16,764 nt of DNA from JBKHHU01 sp046539045 (GTDB lineage: Bacteria; Planctomycetota; Phycisphaerae; SM23-33): the NCBI GenBank assembly GCA_046539045.1, contig JBKHHU010000057.1, positions 1-16,764 on the forward strand. The letters run 5' to 3'. This document shows positions 7,663 through 12,887 of this stretch, one piece after another. The notes under the pieces were generated by a model. It worked only from the letters and a program-made list of their open reading frames with translations. It did not search any database and was not told where the DNA came from. Both the position numbers and the translations under genes were made by a program. Every line of letters begins with the position of its first letter. Position 1 is the stretch's first letter.

Positions 7663-8327
7663 CTGCGTGCGCTATCAACGGCCTTGATGGCTGCGTCGTA
7701 ATCCGGCTCGTCGGTCATCTCAGGCACCAGTTCGACGTAGGTGACCTTGCCGTCGGAGTCCACGACCACCACCGCGCGGGCCAGCAGGCGCAGTTCCTTG
7801 ATCAGCAGACCGTACTTCGTGCCGAATTCCGCATCGCGATGGTCCGAGAGCGTCTCGACGTTCTCCACGCCCTCTGCCCCGCACCAGCGCTTCTGGGCGA
7901 AGGGCAGGTCCATCGAAAGCGTCAGCACCACGACGTCATCGTCGAGATCCGTCGCCTTCTCGTTGAACTTCTTGGTCTCCATGGAACAGACGCCGGTGTC
8001 CAGGGAGGGCACCGCCAGGAGCAGGATCGTCTTGCCCTTGTATTTCGACAGTTCGACGTCTTCCAGATCATTGCTGACGGCAGTGAAGTTCGGTGCGATC
8101 TGCCCGACTTCAACCTTGTCGCCCACGAGCGTGAGCGGGGTTCCTTTGAACGTCATTTCTCCGGTTCGTTCGTACATCTCGACTCCCCTTTCTGTTGAGA
8201 GCGTTTCGGTTTCAATATCCACGCGGTCACGATCGCAGCCCATCAGAAGAAGGGCCAAAGCGACGGCCGCTACAAGACTCGCTGCCTTCCTGGTCGGCGA
8301 GCCGGTTGGTCTGTTGATTGTTCTCAC
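7659..8327 (-). CDS. tpx: Thiol peroxidase (Tpx) with a lipoprotein signal peptide
   Basis: It is an atypical 2-Cys peroxiredoxin that reduces hydrogen and alkyl peroxides and is recycled by thioredoxin. The peroxidatic Cys is C114 in PSLDTGVC, with T111 in the TxxC motif; the resolving Cys is C149 (RWCGAEG). A catalytic Arg candidate is R184. Residues 1-31 form a lipoprotein signal: basic start, hydrophobic stretch and lipobox LMGC with C31 as the lipidated residue. Family members normally have ~168 residues and no such leader; this one has 222. The GTG start overlaps the thioredoxin stop (GTGA) and has GGAG 8 nt upstream, so coupled translation is likely. An internal ATG (residue 51) has a stronger ribosome binding site and would yield a normal 172-residue cytoplasmic Tpx. 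Localisation is inferred. Confidence 0.93.
   Translation of the reverse strand: MRTINRPTGSPTRKAASLVAAVALALLLMGCDRDRVDIETETLSTERGVEMYERTGEMTFKGTPLTLVGDKVEVGQIAPNFTAVSNDLEDVELSKYKGKTILLLAVPSLDTGVCSMETKKFNEKATDLDDDVVVLTLSMDLPFAQKRWCGAEGVENVETLSDHRDAEFGTKYGLLIKELRLLARAVVVVDSDGKVTYVELVPEMTDEPDYDAAIKAVDSARS
8175..8190 (-). promoter_or_regulatory. Ribosome binding site and internal start of tpx
   Basis: On the minus strand AAGGGGAG precedes the in-frame ATG (8177-8175) by 5 nt, better than the site for the upstream GTG. Starting here removes the lipoprotein signal and gives a standard-length Tpx starting MYERTGEMTFKGTPL. It could be an alternative start producing two forms. Confidence 0.5.
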
Positions 8328-8878
8328 CGGTCTGGCTCCATCGTCGCCTGACGTTTGGCAGGTGCCGGCTTGGTCAGTTTCGTCGCTGCCATGAGGCGAG
8401 TGGCGTACACGTTCTTCGGCTTAACCCCTGGTAACCTGTGTGCCACTTCTCCGCCGACGAAGATGAACACCGTAGGGTAAGCTCCTACCTCGTACTCCTG
8501 AACCAGATCCGGGTTCTTGTCGGCATCGACCTTGACGAACCGGGCGCTGTCACCGAACTCCGCCGCCAGTTCGTCCAGCCGTGGTGCCAGTTTCTTGCAG
8601 GGCGGGCACCAGGTGGCGTAGAAGTCTACCAGCACGGGCTTGTCCGCCTGGAGGACCACCTCGTTGAACTCCTCCCTGCTGTCGACCGCCTGCATGTTGG
8701 GTGTCTTCGGGTACGACTTGGGGATGAACGTATAGAACAGCACCGCCGCAGCGGCACCCAGAGCAGCCCCGGCAAGCGACCGGAACAGAGGGTTGTCCGT
8801 CGGCTTCCTGGTGAGATAGCCGATGATGATACCCGCCGGGATGCCGATGGCCAGTGTTATGATCAGTGCCCAAAACAT
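8324..8878 (-). CDS. Membrane-anchored thioredoxin
   Basis: This thioredoxin-fold disulfide reductase probably recycles the adjacent thiol peroxidase. It has 184 residues. Two hydrophobic segments (about 2-22 and 34-52) are joined by a basic loop (R24, K25, R33). A thioredoxin domain follows from about residue 65, with active site WCPPC at 90-94 and the cis-proline P135 in GAYPT. By the positive-inside rule the loop is cytoplasmic, so the thioredoxin domain would face the periplasm. The WCPPC dipeptide differs from the WCGPC of classical cytoplasmic thioredoxin. An AAGGA/GAG-rich site precedes the ATG. The last 4 nt overlap the start of tpx. It has its own promoter. It could also be a partner for other envelope proteins; no DsbD/CcdA electron donor is in the window. 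Confidence 0.9.
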   Translation of the reverse strand: MFWALIITLAIGIPAGIIIGYLTRKPTDNPLFRSLAGAALGAAAAVLFYTFIPKSYPKTPNMQAVDSREEFNEVVLQADKPVLVDFYATWCPPCKKLAPRLDELAAEFGDSARFVKVDADKNPDLVQEYEVGAYPTVFIFVGGEVAHRLPGVKPKNVYATRLMAATKLTKPAPAKRQATMEPDR

Positions 8879-8943
8879 GGGATACTCTTTCCTTCTGTTC
8901 CTGAATTTCGTCTGTATCCTGCTGGAATATCGGCAGGCAAGGT

Positions 8944-8973
8944 ATTATAGGCACGGTAGTTACTTCTTGTCAG
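8944..8973 (-). promoter_or_regulatory. Predicted strong promoter of the thioredoxin-tpx unit
   Basis: On the minus strand CTGACA (8973-8968) is separated by 18 bp from a perfect TATAAT (8949-8944). The -35 contains the TGA stop codon of the permease gene (8972-8970). Transcription would start near 8937, giving a ~60-nt leader. No clear operator is visible. Confidence 0.6.
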
Positions 8974-10376
8974 GATTGCTCTGCAGGTTCCGACTCGTAC
9001 CCCAGTTCGCGGACCGCAGCGGCAAGGTCTTCGGGGCCTGACCCCCGGCTGAGGATGGTCGCAACGCCTTTGGACAGTTCGACATTTACCTTCTGCACGC
9101 CGGGCTGCTCGGCAAGAGCGCGGGTCACGGCGTTCTTGCAGTGATTGCAGGTCATGCCCTTGACGTTGAGCACGATCCGCCGGGCGTCTGCCGTGGCGGG
9201 TCCGGCGGTGACTTCCTGCGTTTCGGTCGCGCCGTGGGTGAGTATCTGGTCCGGATCGGACACCGGTTCGGTGGTCGAGAGTCTGGGCAGCACGTATCGG
9301 TGCAGCAGGGCGTAGGCCAGCAGCGCCAGCAGCACCACCGCCGCCATCGTCTTGAACCAGACCGGCATCCACCCGCCGTGGGCGTGGGACATCGGGTCCG
9401 GGACGGCCAGCACGCCGAAGAAGTAGTCCAGCAGCAGCCCGCCCGCGAAGGCAGCGACCGCCATCGTGCCGACATAGATGAGCGCGGTACGCCGGCCCAT
9501 CACGCGGAAGATGGTCGCAATGGTCGCGGCGTTGGTGGCAGGGCCGGTCATGAGGAAGGCGAAGGCGGCTCCGGGGCTGACGCCGGCGATGATCAACGCT
9601 GCCGCGACCGGCACCGATGCCGTCGCGCAGACGTAGATAGGAATGCCCGCCAGCATGAGAATCAGGATCTGCAGCGGACCCGGCGGGACAAGGTTCGAGA
9701 AATACCCCTCCGGAAGCAGGGCGGAGATCGCCGCGGCAATGAACAGCCCGATGATGAGCGACCCGGCGATGTCCTCGGGCAATGTCAGGAACCCGTACCG
9801 CAACGCCTTGACGGCCTTGCCGTGTCCGTTCTCGCTGCAACATTCGGCGTGACAGCCTTCGGGCGACGTTTCCTCGCAGGAGTCGCTCTCGCAGCGGCCA
9901 CTCTGGGGCTTGTGTTCGCTTCGGCCGGGCGGGGCTTCTGCCGGTTCGTCCGGTTTCGTACCGATCGAAACGAGGAACCCGCCGATGACACCGCTGACCA
10001 GCGCCGCGACCGGGCGATAGACTGCATAGAACGGGCCGAGCAGACTGTAGGTGATGAGAATGCTGTCCACACCGGTCTGCGGGGTGGAGATCAGGAAGCT
10101 CGTGGTGGCCGACTTGCTTGCCCCGTGGCGACGCAACGAAGCGGAAACGGGAATGACCCCGCACGAACACAACGGCAGCGGCACGCCAATGGCCGACGCT
10201 TTCAGCACCGAGCCCATCTTGCCGGCGCCGAGGTGACGCTCGACCCACTGCGGCGAAAGAAAGACGCTGAGCACGCCTGCGACGAAGAACCCGAACAGCA
10301 GATAGGGCGACATCTCAATCAGCACGGCCCAGAAGTCGGTGAAGAACTCAACTGATTTGTCTATAACAACTTCCAT
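8970..10376 (-). CDS. SO_0444-type Cu/Zn efflux permease (COG0701) with C-terminal HMA domain
   Basis: It is a predicted inner-membrane metal exporter of 468 residues with about eight hydrophobic spans in two halves. The first half has the family motif PLPLCSCGVIP (C70, C72). The second has YVCATASVPVAAAL (C250) and SPGAAFAFLMTGPATN (268-282). The two halves are linked by a hydrophilic Cys/His-rich loop (residues 141-190: C162, C167, C175, H176, C179, C180, H185). A C-terminal heavy-metal-associated domain carries GMTCNHC with C410 and C413, typical for Cu(I) or other soft metals. Such permeases are annotated as Cu/Zn efflux systems; the actual metal here is not determinable. A GAG-containing site precedes the ATG. 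It starts 10 nt after the TIGR02757 gene, so the two are co-transcribed. Export of thiophilic metals fits the redox-stress neighbourhood. Confidence 0.9.
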   Translation of the reverse strand: MEVVIDKSVEFFTDFWAVLIEMSPYLLFGFFVAGVLSVFLSPQWVERHLGAGKMGSVLKASAIGVPLPLCSCGVIPVSASLRRHGASKSATTSFLISTPQTGVDSILITYSLLGPFYAVYRPVAALVSGVIGGFLVSIGTKPDEPAEAPPGRSEHKPQSGRCESDSCEETSPEGCHAECCSENGHGKAVKALRYGFLTLPEDIAGSLIIGLFIAAAISALLPEGYFSNLVPPGPLQILILMLAGIPIYVCATASVPVAAALIIAGVSPGAAFAFLMTGPATNAATIATIFRVMGRRTALIYVGTMAVAAFAGGLLLDYFFGVLAVPDPMSHAHGGWMPVWFKTMAAVVLLALLAYALLHRYVLPRLSTTEPVSDPDQILTHGATETQEVTAGPATADARRIVLNVKGMTCNHCKNAVTRALAEQPGVQKVNVELSKGVATILSRGSGPEDLAAAVRELGYESEPAEQS

Positions 10377-10386
10377 TGCGACTCTT

Positions 10387-11196
10387 TCAGAGTTTGGCTT
10401 CGTTCCATCGCCGGAGAAACTCTTCCGGCTGCATCTCCCGGCGGATGCCGAGGCGGGTCAGGGCGAAATCGTATCTGACCGGGTCTTCCGGGCACCATGC
10501 CGCGAATCCACGAGTGACCTCGATGGCGGTGCGGAGATCGGCACTCTTTCGGGCGGTCAGGCCCATGCTCTGACCCATTTTATGCATGTGAGTGTCGAGT
10601 GGGACGATCAACTTGCGCTTCGGCACCTCGGACCAGCCGCCGGGGTCGACGTCGTCGCGGCGGACCATCCACCGGAGGAACAGGTGCAGGCGTTTGCACG
10701 CGCTGGTCTTGGACGGATCCGGCAGCAGATGTTCGATGCGCGTCCCTGCCGCTCGGTCCAACTCCGCTACCAGGTGCCGCAGGGCGGGCAACACGTTGGC
10801 ATCGTCCGGCTGCAACGCCTCGGTGAAGCATGCCTGCAGCGAACCGCAATCCATCTGCACGTTCCGGATGCCCATCAGCAGCGACGCGACGTCCCTGCCG
10901 GTCTGGAACCGGTGCCGGAAGTGCTCCACATGCCTGCAGATGCGGTAGGGGCACGTTTCCTGAAGCGTGCGGGCCGGCCTTGGCCCCAGCCGGGCCAGCA
11001 CCCGCCAGACGCTCCGCAGAATATGCGCTACGCGCCCATACGCCAAGCACGCCGCCACCAGCCCGGCCGCCTCGCGGTCCAGCGGATCCTCAAAGAAGTA
11101 GAGGAATTCCAACGGGTCCGGATGCACCAACTCCCGGCGGTTCAGCCGGTCGTACGTTTGCTCCAGGAGACGCTTGTGCTGTTGGAACTCGTCCAT
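10387..11196 (-). CDS. TIGR02757/DUF2400 family protein, function unknown
   Basis: This 269-residue soluble protein matches the conserved TIGR02757 family by its C-terminal motifs: KRLHLFLRWMVRRDDVDPGG (168-187), IVPLDTHMHKMG (197-208) and DPVRYDFALTRLG (238-250). No experimental function is known to me. The LDTHMHK segment resembles the VDTH..R region of HhH-GPD DNA glycosylases such as endonuclease III, which hints at a DNA-repair-like fold, but this is only a resemblance. GGAG lies 3 nt before the ATG, which is a short spacing. It sits between rubrerythrin (117 nt upstream) and the metal permease (10 nt downstream) on the same strand, so it may be co-expressed with the oxidative-stress genes. 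Confidence 0.85.
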   Translation of the reverse strand: MDEFQQHKRLLEQTYDRLNRRELVHPDPLEFLYFFEDPLDREAAGLVAACLAYGRVAHILRSVWRVLARLGPRPARTLQETCPYRICRHVEHFRHRFQTGRDVASLLMGIRNVQMDCGSLQACFTEALQPDDANVLPALRHLVAELDRAAGTRIEHLLPDPSKTSACKRLHLFLRWMVRRDDVDPGGWSEVPKRKLIVPLDTHMHKMGQSMGLTARKSADLRTAIEVTRGFAAWCPEDPVRYDFALTRLGIRREMQPEEFLRRWNEAKL

Positions 11197-11217
11197 GGAC
11201 TCCGATCGTCGAAGGCC

Positions 11218-11301
11218 TGCGGAAAACCGCGGAAAACTGCGGCAAACGCACCCAAACCGGCTGGGCCGGGACCGAACCGTGTCGATCCCGGCCCGAACCG
11301 G
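11218..11301. repeat. Three 10-bp tandem repeats next to an imperfect hairpin between rbr and TIGR02757
   Basis: TGCGGAAAAC, CGCGGAAAAC and TGCGGCAAAC follow each other at 11218-11247. Next to them GGGCCGGGA (11263-11271) pairs perfectly with TCCCGGCCC (11286-11294), and CCGG (11257-11260) can extend the stem with CCGG (11298-11301). On the minus strand the hairpin follows the rubrerythrin stop codon, but only short T runs come after it, so it may be an attenuating or mRNA-stabilising structure rather than a full terminator. Confidence 0.45.
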
Positions 11302-11313
11302 CGGACGGTTTTG

Positions 11314-11868
11314 CTAGTTGGCGGCGAATTCGATGTACAGCGAGCCTTTGGCCTTGCAGATCGGACACTGGTCCGGCGCCTCGCCCTCCATCGTGTGGCC
11401 GCACACCGGGCAGATCTGGATCGTCCCGATCTCGAAATCCTTCCCGTCGTCGACCGACTTCTTGGCCTTGGTGAACCAGGCAGCGTGGATTTTCTCCGCC
11501 GACAGGGCGTAGGTCATGCTCTGCTGGGCGCCCTTGACGTCCTGCATCTTGGCGACCTCGAGGTAGGCCGGGTACATCTCGTTGATCTCGAAGGTTTCGC
11601 CTTCGATGGCCCCGGCGAGGTTGTTGCTGGTGGTGCCCAGCCCAAACCCGGCAGCACTCGTAACGTCGAATGCGCCTTCCACGTTCCGCAGGGCCTTGAA
11701 GTGCCCGGTGGCGTGGGCCTGCTCGGCCCGGCTGATGGCCCGGAACATGCGGGCGACGTGGGGGAATCCGTCCTTCTCGGCCTTGTTGCCCCAGATCAGG
11801 TACCGCATGTGTGCTTGGGACTCTCCACCGAAGGCGCTTCGCAGATTGGCTGCTGTCATGTCGTGCAT
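11314..11868 (-). CDS. rbr: Rubrerythrin
   Basis: It is a cytoplasmic NADH/rubredoxin-dependent peroxidase of anaerobes that reduces hydrogen peroxide to water. It has 184 residues from the chosen start. The four-helix diiron domain shows E16 (GESQAH), E49 and H52 (AEQAH), E91/E94 (GETFE), and E125/H128 (AEKIH). The C-terminal rubredoxin-like FeCys4 domain has CPVC (C153, C156) and CPIC (C168, C171). A longer frame runs upstream to 11955, but its extra 29 residues are not family-like, whereas GGAGAG lies 5 nt before the ATG at 11868. It is next to the PerR-type regulator, a classical pairing in Clostridia and sulfate reducers. It has its own promoter in the 90-nt gap behind perR. Confidence 0.96.
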   Translation of the reverse strand: MHDMTAANLRSAFGGESQAHMRYLIWGNKAEKDGFPHVARMFRAISRAEQAHATGHFKALRNVEGAFDVTSAAGFGLGTTSNNLAGAIEGETFEINEMYPAYLEVAKMQDVKGAQQSMTYALSAEKIHAAWFTKAKKSVDDGKDFEIGTIQICPVCGHTMEGEAPDQCPICKAKGSLYIEFAAN

Positions 11869-11889
11869 CGTAACTCTCCGTACTGTCTG

Positions 11890-11918
11890 TATATAGGAAC
11901 GGGAATAAATCAAATCCA
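11890..11918 (-). promoter_or_regulatory. Predicted rbr promoter with possible PerR box
   Basis: On the minus strand TGGATT (11918-11913), a 17-bp spacer and TATATA (11895-11890). Within the spacer, CGGGAAT-A-AATCAAA (11900-11914, plus strand) shares 9 of 14 half-site positions with the better palindrome before perR. The transcript would begin near 11883, 15 nt before the ATG. Both assignments are tentative. Confidence 0.35.
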
Positions 11919-11958
11919 CCCGGCGGCTCCTGTGCCTTTCACCGCCGACGGACACGTT

Positions 11959-12387
11959 TCAGGACGTCGCGGGGTTCTCCTGCCGATCGGCAGAGCCGCA
12001 ATCCGGACAAATCCCGCGGTACATCATGCGGTGCCCGGTCACCTCGAAATTCGTCGCCTGGCCGGCCCAGAACTCCAGATCCTCGCCCTCTGTGCGGGGG
12101 ACGTCTTCCACCCGCCCGCACTGGACACACATGATGTGGTCGTGGTCCTGGGCGTCGGCGTCGAACCGCATCTGCCGCCCGGCCGACTCGATCTTGTTCA
12201 GCAGTTCCAGTCGGCTCATGGTCTCGAGATTGCGGTACACGGTGGCCAGGCTGATGTGCGGCAAGTGTTTACGGACGCGTTCGAACACCTCGTCGGCGGT
12301 CGGGTGTCCGCCGCAGCTTTGGAGCTGCTCCAGAATAATCCGCCGCTGGCGAGTCATCCGCAATTGATGTTCTGGTCGCTCAGGCAT
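11959..12387 (-). CDS. perR: PerR-type peroxide-responsive repressor (Fur family)
   Basis: It is a metal-dependent DNA-binding repressor that senses peroxide by oxidation of histidines at a regulatory Fe site. It has 142 residues. The winged-helix recognition region is HISLATVYRNLETM (44-57). The structural zinc site has C87, C90, C127 and C130. Regulatory-site ligands align with B. subtilis PerR: H28 (HPTADE), D76 (RFD), H82 and H84 (DHDH), and D95. An Asp at this last position, where Fur has Glu, favours PerR over Fur. The ATG at 12387 is preferred to a TTG at 12417 because CGGAG lies just before it and the upstream frame runs through the operator. Rubrerythrin follows 90 nt downstream. Its own upstream palindrome suggests autoregulation. 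Confidence 0.9.
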   Translation of the reverse strand: MPERPEHQLRMTRQRRIILEQLQSCGGHPTADEVFERVRKHLPHISLATVYRNLETMSRLELLNKIESAGRQMRFDADAQDHDHIMCVQCGRVEDVPRTEGEDLEFWAGQATNFEVTGHRMMYRGICPDCGSADRQENPATS

Positions 12388-12401
12388 TGGCTCCGTGTAA
12401 A

Positions 12402-12416
12402 TGAGAATTATTCGCA
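12402..12416. promoter_or_regulatory. Fur/PerR-type box upstream of perR
   Basis: TGAGAAT-T-ATTCGCA fits the 7-1-7 Fur-superfamily consensus TGATAAT-N-ATTATCA at 11 of 14 positions. The central GAATTATTC is a perfect palindrome. It lies 15-29 nt before the perR start codon, suitable for autorepression. Confidence 0.6.
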
Positions 12417-12663
12417 ACTACGAAACGGTAGGCGCCGACACAGGAGCAAGACAACCGCAACCGTACATTCGGACTGTCTTTAGACAGCGTTCAAATAGAG
12501 GCGGAGCCGCTGCGGGACTGAAATGACGCGTCAAGAACGAGTGAAAAGCGCCAGTCTGCTCTGGTGTGGTGTCCGGCTCCGCCGGACCGCGGGTCGCCGG
12601 GGTCCTCGCCGGATCGAGCGATGGTCGCGATGGCTTCCATCACCTCGCGGTTGAGGATCTCGG
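12417..12663. other. Gap with no recognisable gene
   Basis: No intact gene is seen. A minus-strand frame (12491-12688) reads YSELTEILNREVMEAIATIA near its start. It resembles coding DNA but matches nothing I recognise, and it dissolves into low-complexity sequence. It may be more of the decayed gene next to it. Confidence 0.4.
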
Positions 12664-12795
12664 TCAGTTCGGAGTAGTGACGTTGCAATCGCCGAAGCCG
12701 GTTTCATCGAATTCCCGCTTCTTGGCGATGCAGGGGCTCAGCACGACGAAGCGGTGGTCGCGGTACTTCCTGGCGGCACGAAAATATCCGGTTGT
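12664..12795 (-). pseudogene. Remnant of an [FeFe]-hydrogenase-like large subunit
   Basis: The minus strand translates to RKYRDHRFVVLSPCIAKKRE followed by FDETGFGDCNVT and a stop (12666-12664). The block SPCIAKKREFDE corresponds to the second H-cluster cysteine motif (MPC..K..E in catalytic enzymes, SPC.AK.REF in the sensory HydS-like group). GFGDCNVT resembles the GIGDYNVT that follows it. Only ~40 codons are recognisable. The rest of the active-site domain, the FeS domains and any PAS or kinase domain are gone, and the upstream side runs directly into the pyrG terminator. A frameshift near 12680 may link it to the open frame YSELTEILNREV. It is a non-functional relic. Confidence 0.6.
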
Positions 12796-12816
12796 GCCAA
12801 CGGCTTGTGGCGGCGC

Positions 12817-12860
12817 AAAAAAGAAACCGACCGTCCCGGCGGGTGTTCGGGCGGTCGGTT
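12817..12860 (-). terminator. Intrinsic terminator of pyrG
   Basis: On the minus strand AACCGACCG (12860-12852) pairs with CGGTCGGTT (12833-12825). After TTC comes a run of six T residues (12822-12817). It lies 28 nt after the pyrG stop codon. Confidence 0.88.
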
Positions 12861-12887
12861 CCTGTGGTTGCGGCTGTGGTTTGTGGA

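Noticed and set aside
8863..10248. 461-codon minus-strand open frame in another frame of the permease gene
   Set aside because: Arg-rich shadow translation; the 8970-10376 frame has all the family motifs.
9141..10355. 404-codon plus-strand open frame
   Set aside because: Antisense to the metal permease; the Arg/Gly/Asp-rich translation has no recognisable domain.
10339..12483. 714-codon open frame on the plus strand
   Set aside because: It runs antisense to the permease start, DUF2400, rubrerythrin and perR, all of which have family motifs and ribosome binding sites. GC-rich codon structure explains the open frame.
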